NCBI RefSeq assembly: GCF_027942865.1 | Contig: NC_134510.1 | Span: 37,069,663 to 37,133,662 of the forward strand | Length of the DNA: 64,000 nt | Reading direction: 5' to 3' | Source of the DNA: Odontesthes bonariensis | Taxonomy: Eukaryota > Chordata > Actinopteri > Atheriniformes > Atherinopsidae | Shown here: positions 24,301 to 36,300 of the stretch, in pieces | Position numbering within the stretch: position 1 is the first letter of the stretch | Layout of the letters: every line of letters starts with the position of its first letter | Translations under genes and position numbers: made by a program | Notes under the pieces: generated by a model | The model's input: the letters and a program-made list of their open reading frames with translations, nothing else | What the model was told of the DNA's origin: nothing | Database searches by the model: none

Positions 24301-25689
24301 TATCATTTTAGGGGACATCTGTCAAACTCAAAAACTCCGAAAGATTCAACAAAATTAACGCCACAAAGTCACATTCCCCTAAAAAAACTCAGCAAATATT
24401 ATGACTCATTGTCTTTTTTGTAATAATATAATTACAACATTTCTACCAAAATAAATTCAAGATTTCAACCTCCCATCCAGCTTTTTTTTAATTATTGTTT
24501 TCTGTCAAAACTTGTGAGGAAGTTTGCCAAATTCTAACCATCAAGATAAACTTTGCATGCTTTGACAATACCAGTTGTTAATATAGTAGGAGTGAAAGTA
24601 ACGCTTGTATTTTAGCAGCTACCATAATCGCTTTCTAAGTGTACCGAGTTAGATTTTATCACTGACCTCAACCTGGTGATGATGTTGCTAAAAGCCAAGC
24701 AGGAAGCAACAGAGTTTTATGTTTGGTGATCATAAACATGTGACGATCCATGTGACAAAACGTATTACAGTCCCAAAAAAAGCGTAGTGAAATGGTTTTG
24801 TGGGACACATTTTTCACTCTAAGTGTGACACAGTAGCAGAGCAGCACATCTGCTCGCATGAATTTGTTGTTGAAGAGTAAAAAAAAAAAAAAGGAAGTGC
24901 AAAGGAGTTTCAGCTTTACATTTTCCACAGTGAAGGCAGCGGCCTCTGAAGATGTGGGTGGAGATAAAGATGGTGAAGGGAGATAGTTTTAGTCTGAGGT
25001 CTAAAACGACTCAGAATCACAGATTTGATTTATTCTTTTAGCATCTGAGACAATTTCTAGGACTGATTTTGATTTAAAAGAAACTAAAAGCTAAAAGGAG
25101 TGAGAACGGAGCTTTAATGCTTTAATCGGTCTGTGTTTAAGGTAATGGGGCCCCACTCATGGGGCTTCTCATGTGTCAGGGGTTGGACTGGAGAGGGGAG
25201 TTCTTAATTGGTCTGGATGGGGCTTAATGTATTATATTAAGGATTTACTGTAAACATCTTGATACATGTGGGCTATTTCAGAGCTCTGTGAATTCCCCGA
25301 GTAGTTTCTGCTGCACCAGATGTTTGCACTTCATCCTTGTTCTGTGTATCTGTGGAGAATGACTTTATTCTACCTGCTAAACGAGCAGTTTCACAATGTT
25401 TTAACGCATTAGGAATCAATTAAAACATTTGAACGATTTAAGTAAAACAGCAAAATGACTCAAAGAAAACAAAATGTCCCTTTTTAAATTGGGATTTTAC
25501 CACAAATTGTGCTCCTAAATGCCAGTTAAAGTTCTGAATGCTCCCAAACTTCTGCTCACATTCAGCAGAAATACAGTAAATAGTGATAACTGAGGAGAAA
25601 ATGGAACAAAGACAAAGACAGACACTTTCATCCCCTCAGTAGAACAGAACATTGTTTTCATGTGACTCTTACATGAGTTTTGTGGCTGT
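21396..25689. other. 4.3-kb intergenic stretch, largely unique-looking
   Basis: This is the longest part of the window with almost no recognisable transposon. Only microsatellite-like runs were seen (ATC/ATT near 23126-23146, A13 at 24879). No exon with usable splice sites and known similarity was found. Regulatory sequence for the flanking genes is possible but not shown. Confidence 0.4.
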
Positions 25690-26550
25690 GCACAAAATAT
25701 TTACTCTTATGTTATGCTGACGATGCCCAGCTCTATCTGTCATTCCCACCTGACGACCACAGCATCTGCATCCAAACTGAATCCCAATCTTTTGCTCCAT
25801 CAAAGGTAGATAGAAACTTGGATGTCATGATTGATGACCAGCTGACCTTTAAAGATCACGTTGGCTCCGTTACTCGAGCGTGCCGCTTCGCATTGTTAAA
25901 CATAAGAAAGATCAGGCCGTACCTAACCCAACACGCCACCCAGCTCCTGGTGCAGGCTGTGCTAACGGCCTGCTCACTGGGCTCTAAACGGGCTGTAAGA
26001 CAGCTGCAGTACATCCAGAACGCTGCTGCTCGAGTCCTGACCAAAACCAGGAAATACGACCATATTAGTCCAGTGCTCAGGTCTCTGCACTGGCTTCCTG
26101 TCGCTCAGAGAATAGACTTTAAAACAGCTCTGCTCGGGTACAAGTCTCTTCATGGTCAAGCGCCAAAGTACATCTCTGACATGTTAGAGCCATATGAACC
26201 AACTCGGGCTCTGAGAACCTCAGGGAGGGGTCTCCTGCCCCAGGGAGGGGTCTCCTGCCTCAGGGAGGGGTCTCCTGCTGGTGCCCAGAGTCAGGACTAA
26301 ACAAGGTGAGGCTGCGTTTCAGCTTGATGCTCCTAACATCTGGAACAGTCTTCCAGAAGATGTGAGACAGGCCTCAACTCTGACAATGTTTAAATCCAGG
26401 CTGAAAACAGTTCTATTTAGCTGTGCATATGACACCTGAAAGTGTTTGATCTGCACTCTTCAATTTTAAATTAATTAATTAATTAATGATTATTTTTTAT
26501 GTATTTTTGGAATGATTTTATTGCCTGCTTGTGATTTTATGTAGCTGTAA
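25690..26550 (+). pseudogene. L2-like LINE ORF2 remnant (reverse transcriptase)
   Basis: The plus frame 25680-26300 contains the RT catalytic box CYADDAQLYLSFPPDD, then LDVMIDDQLTFKDHV, YIQNAAARVLTKTRKYDHI and LHWLPVAQRIDFKTALLGYK, all typical of fish L2/Maui elements. Sequence is missing between the YADD block and LDVM. After a 21-base triplication at about 26219-26280 the frame stops; the C-terminal block and an AT-rich 3' tail continue to about 26550. Inactive. Confidence 0.85.
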
Positions 26551-27544
26551 AGCATGGTTGCCGCGTCTGCTAGCGCGAGCGGTGTTGATGACGTCACGAT
26601 TTCGTGCCCGCCATGTATAGTGGTGCAAGTCGATGCACCAGTAGTTGCAATTTTCTCCGTCACAGAGGTGGCGCTGCTACGTGAAGGTTACCGCTACTGT
26701 TGAAAGAATTGATTGCAAAGCTGTTTTATTTGAGTACAAGATAAGCTCCTCACACTTTAAACACACCCATCACCTCATTTGTAAAGGATTTGGTTCCTTT
26801 TTAGATCAAAACTGTTGACTTTTAGTCATCTTGTGTCGGCGTCTAATACATCAGAATCTCTTCTGACTCTTGTTGAGACAGCAATGTGCCCATTGAGAAC
26901 ATATTTTCACATCATATCTGCAACATTTTGCATCATTTAATGTGATAAACTGGAATTTGGTTATGACTAAAACAGATACTGTGACATTTAGCAGGAGTCA
27001 ACACACCTACATGGTGAACTAGATCCCCTCAAAGCCCACCTATTGCACAAAACACAAAGTCTGATGTTGTGCTGTTTGTTTGACAAGAAATATAGAAACA
27101 GAACAACTATTACCCAACTCCACATTTAGAACATTTACACCATATTAAGGGCTAATTTATTTCTTAAAAGAAGCCTCACAGCATGTTTGTTATGACTCAC
27201 ACAGCTTTTTTTCACCTTGTATGCTGCAGAAATCCACTGAAAGCCCCTAAAAAAAAACCTAAAGTAGGTGTAAAAGGAAGGCCTTTGATGTGAGATGGTG
27301 GCGCTGTTTCAGCAGTGAAACATTGGCTCTGTGTTTTGAAAAGATATTAGAACTAATAAGAGCAGAGACATTCTTCGCAGCTGGCTTTTCATGACGGTAA
27401 AATACTGATCATTCAGGGAAGATTTATTCGCTTAAACTTGAACGTCAGAGCATTTACAAAGTTTTCACAGCCGTGATATAATTTCTATAAGTGATTGTTG
27501 TTGAACAAAGATTGACACTATTTGACCAAAAGTACTGGGGATCA
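26551..27544. other. intergenic, nothing firm
   Basis: 26560-26720 has a GC-richer patch with TGATGACGTCACG that may be Harbinger-like debris. The rest is AT-rich without a recognisable gene. Confidence 0.3.
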
Positions 27545-27555
27545 CCTGATTGATA

Positions 27556-27612
27556 GCATCCCTACAGTCAAACACGGTGGTGGCAGCATCATTCTAAGGG
27601 GGTTGTTTTACA
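27556..27612 (+). pseudogene. Tc1 transposase micro-fragment
   Basis: About 57 bases read IPTVKHGGGSIILRG, clearly the PTVKHGGGSIM.WG motif of Tc1 transposases just before the second catalytic aspartate. No flanking transposase sequence could be followed. Confidence 0.55.
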
Positions 27613-27956
27613 GTAATGTGATTTGTTGTACTTTTAAAAAAAGACAACAACAGGAAACACAAGGCGTAAAACTGAGTAACGCTTCACATCCAGCCTGTTG
27701 ACCTCAAACGCTCTCATCACTTTTGTGTTTATGAACCAGTGAGATATGCAGTGTTGCACCCGCTGTTGGAGCCATTGATAGAGCCAATAAACTGCAGTAT
27801 TACGCTGTATGGGGAAGCCATTGTAAAGCTTCTGGGCAAATGTGTAACGATGACGTTTATTCTGCTGACGGTGAAGAGAGAATGAAGTAAGATCCAAGTG
27901 CTTCATCGAATTCTGGACAATGAAAAAGAGACGCAAGGGAGAGTTTGATGTCTTTT

Positions 27957-29104
27957 AATTCGGGACCGAGCAGTGAAACTGCAAGGACCCTATTGTAACT
28001 CTAAGGTTTCTTATTATTCCGTCTCTTTCTTTGCAAAAGGTGCTCGAAAACTCTTGAAATTTTGCGAGCACCACCTGCCAGTCGACGACATGAAAGAATC
28101 TAAACTTTATATTTTTGAGAGTTGCTCATTGACTCTGTAGCGTCCCCTACAATACTTAAAAATGGTCCCCGCATTGGGGTTAGTTTCGTGTGGGACGACG
28201 AAATTCGGTACACTCATTCATCATGCCCAGACGCACAAAAAAGTCTCTTGCCTCCATGGTGCCACGTCCACAGGAAGGCGGCCATTTTGGATGGAAAGTA
28301 CGTTTTTGTGCCATTTTTGACCGATTCCACCCCTTGCATATGATCGAACTCGTACTACAGATTTAATGCTACAGACTTCAAACTTGGCCAGGTTACTCTT
28401 AAGACATGGGAGGAAAAATTCATAGGGAAACTTTTTCAAAACTTAAAGGGCGTGGCCGTGGCGACGCCTCAAAGTTTGATGACTCGCATCACTCGCCACA
28501 AAAAATTAAGTTGCTTATAACTCCCACATACATTATCCAATCTGTCCCAAACTTCATACAGTGATTGCTGGACCCAGCCTGAATGCGCACATATAACATA
28601 GTGACATCCACCTATAGCGCCACCTGCTGGTGCTTGGAAACGTCTTTTTTTTTTCAACACCTCGCATATGATCAAACTCCTCCTACAGATTTAATGCTAC
28701 AAGCTTCAAACTTGAGCAGGTTACTCTTAAGACATGGGGGGAAAAAATCGTGGAGAAAATTTCCCAAACTCTGAACGGTGGGGCCGTGGCCAGGGGGTGA
28801 AAATCGTGTGATGGCGTTTGTGATTTGAAAGCCTTATCATCATCGTAAAGTCATGAAACTTGGCACACACGTCCACCCTGATGACCTCGTACGTATGTAA
28901 AGGGAATCGTGTGTGGGCGGATCAAAATGGCTCAGTGGCGCCCCCTAGAAATTTTCAAAAACCCCTCCGCATTGGGGTTATTATGTGCTCGTACGTTCGC
29001 AGAGGGTATCGTGCGTGTGGGCAGAGCTGCGCGACTACGACGTCCAGTGCATGCCCCAACGTGCGCACATCTCGGTCCGGCATACAGCTGCTTGCAGCTT
29101 TCTA
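27957..29104. repeat. 1.15-kb unclassified dispersed repeat, nearly complete
   Basis: Runs from about TTCGGGACCGAGCAGTG to CTGCTTGCAGCTTTCTA. It has an internal duplication: 28335-28435 and 28667-28758 both read ATGATC..ACT, CTACAGATTTAATGCTAC, GGTTACTCTTAAGACATGGG. A reverse-orientation part recurs at 54207-54562 in il9r intron 3. No coding capacity, TIR or LTR was recognised. The sequence style is known to me as widespread in teleost genomes, without a firm class. Confidence 0.65.
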
Positions 29105-29655
29105 ATGTCTAATTGTGTTGTTTGCAGGCTGCGTAATCTGATAAGAAAGGAAATCTATCTGAAACCAGCTGTGGAAAACTTAAAACCAACCTATAACCCA
29201 ACGCCCAATAAAAAAAAATCTATTTTTGTCTTTCTTTTTTGGTAAAAGTAGGTGAGGCAGACACCATGACTGCATCATTTTGTGTGCAGCGCTTTTAGCT
29301 TCCTGTTGACTTTTTCTAAGTTTGGTTATCTGCTGCATATTCACAGCAGTAATTTGGATGTGGTGGGTAGGCACCACATCACACTGCATGCAAACCACAT
29401 CCTTAGTCACGGTACTGCCAGTGACGCTCTCAGTGAGTATTCTTCCACTCGGTGCTCAGACGGCAGTTCATCAGTGACACCGTTGACTTCTTCACACACT
29501 GAGCTGTAGAATTCTTCATTCAAAAAAGGTAAGATTGCTGGGTTTTTTAACTACGAGAACAGAAAATGTTCCTTTTTAAGGGTTTAAATACCTTTTAATT
29601 CTGTGTATTAATGTAATACGATGCTAATTATGATTTAATTATTGCTGATGAGGTT
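29105..29655. other. upstream flank of il21r, nothing recognised
   Basis: AT-rich and without an exon or repeat recognised. Distal promoter sequence of il21r would lie here if it is conserved. Confidence 0.3.
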
Positions 29656-30069
29656 CACTGGAAAAAATGCCCCTCCAAAAATAATTTATAAAACAACAAA
29701 TACAAGACGTTTTTTCTTGAAATAAGCAAAAAATCTGCCATTGGAACTAGTGAAAATCGGCTTGTCAAGATTTCTTGAAATAAAATGTGATATTTAGGAC
29801 TTTTGAGTTAAAAGTGATCTTGAAATTAGCTTAAAAACCTCTTCAAATAAAAAAAAAAGCTTGTTTCATGTGAAACATGAAGTTTCTGACTCAAAACAAG
29901 ATGTTTTTAAGACTTTTTCACTTAACAAGATATTCAAGATGTATTGTATTAAAACAAGTCCCTATATCTGGCTGAAATGGTGCTTGTTAGGCAGTTGTGT
30001 CTTATATCAAGTGTAATGAGATACTCAATGAGAAAAATATACTTGGTAAGATTTAGATTTTTTACAGTG
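29656..30069 (+). mobile_element. family-A MITE in the il21r promoter region
   Basis: Complete copy (CACTGGAAAAAATGCCCC to GATTTTTTACAGTG), ending 224 bp before the il21r start codon. It therefore occupies what should be proximal promoter or 5' UTR sequence. Confidence 0.85.
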
Positions 30070-30281
30070 TTGAGGTCGTTAGCCACTTCTGGGATTGTTC
30101 AAAACTTTTGAAGCTGTCTGGTTTTAAATGCTAACCTTTGTCCCAGTGTTAGCCACAACATATAAAGGCTATTTTTCTTTTTTTTTTTGGTTTTTCCACG
30201 TAATTAAGGTGTAACAGCTGTACGTTTTTATTCACTTCCAGCTTCTGCGTTTCGCTGTGTCTGGCAGGTGGCTGATACTAG

Positions 30282-30288
30282 TGAGTCA
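30282..30288 (+). promoter_or_regulatory. AP-1-like site in il21r 5' leader
   Basis: TGAGTCA is a perfect AP-1 core, six bases before the il21r ATG. It may be chance or a 5' UTR element; there is no functional evidence in the sequence alone. Confidence 0.2.
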
Positions 30289-30293
30289 CCCCC

Positions 30294-30351
30294 ATGGCTC
30301 CCACACCAGTGTCCTTATTGTTGCTGTGGGGCCTCACTCTTGCTCATGGCG
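30294..30351 (+). CDS. il21r: il21r exon 1: signal peptide
   Basis: 58 coding bases, donor G|GTAAGT, phase 1. Encodes the hydrophobic leader. Confidence 0.9.
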
Positions 30352-33300
30352 GTAAGTTGGCTTATTAGCTTAGTGAGTGTTTCTCTTTTGTTTTAATATA
30401 CATCTATGAAGATCATTTTCAACGACAATTCCAGATCAAATGCATTTTTAAAGCACGAAAGTGTAATTTAATCTTTAAAGCACCTTCTGTATCTGACCTC
30501 GTCCTTCTTTCCAGCAGCATTTGCATCTTTCTGCGCTGTGACCTGCTCAACTGACTACATTAAGACACTGAACTGTTCCTGCTCAGGCTCAGCGCCGACA
30601 CATCCTGTCCTTCTGAACGTCAGCTGCAGGTAAAAGTTGTCGCGTCAGTGTTTATGAAGAGGAAGATGGGGTTTTTTTTAACACTCATTTCTGCAGCACC
30701 AGCTTTAACCAACAGTTGGGTCCTTTATATGGACATGAAACAGTGATGTGCTCTCTTATTTAAGGAGGCAAAACAAGTCCACATCTGTGACTCCGACTCC
30801 CATCCAGAGCAGTTCTTTTCAAGTTTAATTTCGTGTTACACCTCTTTTATTTTCACTTAGTCGAGTACTTATACCTGTGCGCGTGAACCACCCAATCGAG
30901 GCCAGGGGCCTGGCTACGGCGGGGCTTGGGGGGGGCACTGCCCCCCCAGGAACAAGTCCTGCCCCCCTGAGAAATGCCCTGTCCATCCAAAGAAAACTGG
31001 CCAGAAAAAAGGCCATGATTTATTATCTCTGTTTGTTTCTTGTATTGATAGAATAAATGCAGGTGGTGATTTTAAAAAAGCATATATCTGCAAAGTTTAT
31101 AGCTTTATTTATTTTTTTGCTATCGTGTTTCCCCCCCTCCGTAACCTTAACCCCTTGCTGCTGAAAAAAAAAGGCGATTTTCACATTTTCGGATGTTTTT
31201 GTTGTATATAATGATCTGAAATGTAGACTTAATGAAGGTAATAAAAAGCTGGAGTTGGCTGGATGTCTTGCCCCAAGTATCTACTTGAATTTAAACCCTC
31301 AATGGAGAATGTGGAGCATGTTAAACAAAAGCTATTGCATCCTAAAGTCCTGGTCTAAAAACCCTCCAAAATAGGACATATTTGCAACATGCCGAAGGGG
31401 TTAAGGGGCAGAACAATCGTCAAAACTGCTTTCCAGTTGGTTCCTTTGAATAGGGGGCGTGTCTGTCAGTCCTCCTCCATTCAAATACCACAACGCTATG
31501 CGGGAGTTTACTTTAAGCTGCTAACAAAAGTGACGGTCATGATTTATGCTAGTGTGACCATATTTTCATTACCAAATTGAAATATTACTATCATTATTAT
31601 TATTATTATGCTTGAAGATATAGTAGTGGTTTTCCACCGATTTTCTTTTTTTTTTTTTTTTTTTTTCAGGTATTGTTAACTGCCCACCCACAGATTACAC
31701 TCTGGTCACACCTCTGATCGAGGCGTTAAATACCAATTTTCTTGAAGTTTCCATTTGCTAACTTCCGGGCGTTCGTGCAGGTGTTAAAAAGACGCCTTCC
31801 GCCGTGTTGGATGTAACAAAAACATGAATTATTTGCTTCGATCTGCACTAACGAAGTAGTTTTCCACCTGTTTTCTAACTCTGTGACATCATCAGTTCTT
31901 ATTTCCCAGCGGATGAACCTTTTGTATCCCATTTGCTGTAACTGGTGTACTTTTGTTTTGTTGTTTTTTTTTATTATTAATTAATCCAAACAGGCCACTT
32001 TATGTTATATTTGGTTAATTGTTTTTAGATGTAAACGTGTGGCATGAAATCTGTACATGTTTAGTGTGAAGAAAGTATGGTGATAATTACAATTTTGCTA
32101 ACAATTTTGCTAACAAATCAAACATGTTTTTGGTTTTGTATCTGAAATAACTTCTATCTCTGTGAGCTTTTAGGCGGTTTTGAGACAAACGCACTTAAAA
32201 GCTTCATTTTAAGCGATTTATTCGTTGTTTGCTGAAGGAATTTGATGCCTTTGCCTCTCTCTGAACCCACTAAGATGTCCGACAGACACCATTGCACATC
32301 TCAACTCACAGTTTGTTTGTTACAGCGACTACGAGCTTGTGGTTAGTGGCGGCTGCGCCATCAAACCGCCTCGTTCCTGGTGCACGATCCTCCAGGAGGA
32401 GCTGGACGACGTTGCCTCTGTGGGAACATCCTGCGTGGCAACAGCTTACCTGCAAGACAGTCGAGCAATGACGCAGGCCAGTGAGTCATCAAGCTGGGTT
32501 CTGGCTGATATAGGTAGGTTCAACTCATAATAACAACTCAAGCAGACATCTCGTTATTAGTAATTTCTGCTGAAGTGACGACTCTGATATATAAAAGGTG
32601 ATAGAACCCAGAACTTAGTCAGAAGTTTAACCCTAATCCCTGATAGGGGACATTTTTGGCCACTTGGGGTGTACTTTCTCCTCTAATCTCACACTGGAAA
32701 TAGTGATACTCATCATATTTGGTCCAGTTGTGCATTTTTGAGTATTTTTTCGAATTTCGAACACACATCATATACAATGCAATTTTTCATTGTGTAGAAA
32801 AAAAACTCCCCTTTTAAAATGACCTAAAAACATCATATATTAATATTTTTTTCCACTTTTTTTTTCATGAATCTTTTATTCCACTTCAGTTCTGATCATA
32901 AACACAAAGTTTTCAATTATTTAAAAAAAATTAACCCTTTAGATGCCAATTTGAACTTTTTAGCCCAAATTTTAAGCCTTTAGGTGCCAGTATTTTCAAA
33001 ATATGGAATCCAAAGTGGAATTATTGAGTAGGGATAATTATGGTCTGGGATATGTCAATGATTAGCAACAACATTGATGGGATTTAGGGATTTTTCATTT
33101 TTTTGTTATGCCTGATTTAAAAGATAAATAAATAAAAAAACCTCTGAAAAGGGACATTTTTGTCTATAAAAGCCAGAAAAAGTGGAAAAAAATATTAACA
33201 TATTGTATTTTGGGGATCATTTTAGAAGGGGACAAAAATGTCCCTTTTCAGAAATTAAGGAGTTTTTTTTAAAATCAGGAATGAATCATTGAAAACTTGG

Positions 33301-36300
33301 TAGCTTTGATCAGAACTGAAGTGGAATAAAAGATTTATAGAAAAAAAAGCAGAAAACAATATTAACATATGATGTTTTTAAGTTGTTTTAAAAGGAGACA
33401 AAAATGTCCCCTTTCAGAAATTAAGTTGTGTTTTAAATCAGCTATGAGGGCTAATCCATTTCTCTTTCTTTGATTATCACCAATTTATCACCAACAGTGT
33501 TAATAAAAGAAGGCTCTTTTCTTTTCATGTCACTGTTATGTTTGAAAGTATAGACCTATAAACACTTTGGGCAACTTCCTCAAAACCTCCACCCACCTGT
33601 TTTACCCTCCTCCGTCACACATGACCTAAAAACAATATCCAACTGCCACTTGTGGCATAGAGCATTGCTGTCATATGTATACTTTCATTTTCACCTTGTG
33701 TTCTTTCCCCCCCCTTCCCTGGGCCTGTTTTCACAGTGAAACCTGAGCCCCCTTTTAATGTGAGAGTGGCAAACACCGATAAGCTGTACAACGTCACCTG
33801 GAACAACAACACCACACACTGTCTCACCTACAGGGTCCGCGTGAGGACAGCTGGAGACCTGCTGCAGGTACACAAAGAGTCCTTTATTTTAAAACTCCTC
33901 TTAAAACCCGTTTTTATTCCCTGGCTTTTAATCCAGCATGAGACTCTGTTTCTGTTATTGTTTTTATTGTTTTTACATTGTTCTTATTTTTTATGCCTTC
34001 TACTTCGTGTTGTTATTCACACTCTCAGAAAATAAAGTACAGAATTGTACCTTTAGGGGTACGATGGCTTGTCACTGGGGCAGTACCCTCAGAAGGTATA
34101 GTTTTGTCCCCTTGTAGTTTGTAGCTTACAGAGACCAATCTTGTACCTCTGGTGGCAATTTTGTACCCTTATTCTGAAGTAGCCCAACACAGGCTGTCTA
34201 TTATACCCCAGCATGTAGAAAAAAAAGTACATATAGGTACCTTTTGGACCCTCAAAAGGGTACCTATAGGTACTTTTTACCACTTGAGTACCTATATGTA
34301 CCTTTTGGACCCTCAAAAAGGTACATTTATGTACCTTTTGGACCCTCAAAAGAGTACATATAGGTACTTTTTACCACTTGAGTACATATATGTACCTTTT
34401 GCACCCTCAAAAAGGTACATATATGTACCTTTTACCACTTGAGTACATATATGTACCTTTTGAACCCTCAAAAAAGTACATATATGTACCTCTTACCACT
34501 TGAGTACATATATTGAGTACCTTTTAGACCCTCAAAAAGGTACATATAGGTACTTTTTACCACTTGAGTACATATATGTACCTTTTGGACCCTCACAAAG
34601 GTACATACATGTACTTTTTACCACTTGAGTACATACATACATACATATATATGTACCATTAGGTCCAATAATTAACCCTTGGGGGTACATTAGTATAGAT
34701 TGTACCTCAGGGGACATAAAAGGACTCGTACTGTAGCCCTATTTCTGAGAGTGTATGTACAGCGCTTTGTTTCAGCCACGGCTGTTTTTAAAGGGCTCTA
34801 TAAATAAAGTTGAGTTGAGTAAAGTCCCCCTCATGGTGATTTCCACCCTCACAGAAAGCTACTCGTATGCTTCAAGTGGAAAAAGAATATCTTCTGTTGG
34901 ACCGGAAAACACTGCAGCCACATGTGAACTTCGTGGTGGATGTTCAGGCCCGAATGTGTCCGGAGTATTTCCTGCAGGGTCCGTGGAGCGAGTGGACCTC
35001 CAGTGCAGAACAGAGAAGCTCAGGAGCCGCTGCGCTCGTTGAAGGTAGAGGAGCAGATTTTCAACTTGAATTACAGAATGTCTTCAAAACCAAAACAAGG
35101 CTGGAACTCAGCTCAGAAAATGTTCATAAAGGATGTTGCAAATATGGGATGTCATACAGCTTCATGTCAAAAGAGGCTAACTGTCCCTTTAACCCTCCTG
35201 TTGTCTTGCGGGTCAAAAGTGACCCACTACCATGTTTAGCTGTAGAAAAAATACCTCAAACCGCTCAAAAGGTTAAATATCCTGAAACAAGTGAATGTTT
35301 GAGTCACACCAAAAGGTTTTAATAGAATCCTTTCTGTGTTCCAGGAATGAATATATTTTGGGTGTACATCTCGCTGCCCATCATTTTTCTCCTGGGCCTC
35401 CTGTTGCTGGGATACCTACAAAAACCGTGAGTACTTTGGATAAACTTTGAGTTTCCTGCAGCCTCAACAGTGCTGCGTCAGCACTGAACAAAGCTTCTCC
35501 TTTGAGTTTCACCATATCCATCCAACATAGCCGGATTAAATGCAGCCTAGATCAGGCTTAAGGTCACCTTCATGTTGTCTTCCAGTAAACGATTAGCAAA
35601 GCGTTTCACTGCATCGATCTACACTTTCCTGGCATCACCTCCCACATGTAGAGAAACCACGGCGGCGCTGTTCGTGCAGCACAGCGTTGCACCGAAGCAG
35701 CTCAGCAGACATAGGAAGTCATGCAGAAGTGTCAGCTGTATGCTGCTGTTTGCTCTCCTATTCTTTTAGAATCTGCTGTGAGAGACACTGGCTCACGTTT
35801 TTAATTCTTATTTAAAAGCACGGCTGACATGAGAACTCCACAGTTAGTCTTATCTGTGGTGGCAGCACATGCATTCTGCCTGGTTGCTCAGTCATTTGTG
35901 AGTTTAGTTGGTTGATGTAGCTCAAAGTAAAGCAGAGAGGTGCTATACGGTGTTCAATCATGCATTCATACCGTGATGCTTCCTGTCAATTTTCGAGCTG
36001 GCTTTAGAATTCAATGTTAGTTTTAGTGCTGGGCAACGATTAAAATGTTTAATCTAATTAATCGCGATTAATCGCATTTGTACGCAAAATCCAAAAATGA
36101 ATCCAAAAGTAGTGTATAACTTTTAGCATTTAGCTTTATTTTAAATGTGCTGCCATATGAATGAAAGTGCCATAACATTTGTTGTGCAAACACACTTTTA
36201 ACATCAGCATCTTTCTGTAGTTTTTATGTAGAAGCCTCGCTCCACTGTCTGTTTCCTTGAATGACTTGCTGCTATCAGTTGTGTGTTTTGCCTTTAAGTG

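Noticed and set aside
1-30000. Upstream exons of il21r or a neighbouring gene such as gtf3c1
   Set aside because: No frame with receptor or neighbour-gene motifs and splice sites was found; only transposon-derived coding remnants.
33736-34035. 99-codon ORF extending past il21r exon 4
   Set aside because: Exon 4 ends at a CAG|GTACAC donor at 33867; the extension reads into an L2 tail.
34152-34442. 96-codon ORF with YVPF/YMYLLDPQK repeats
   Set aside because: Product of the GTAC-rich minisatellite in a transposon within an intron.
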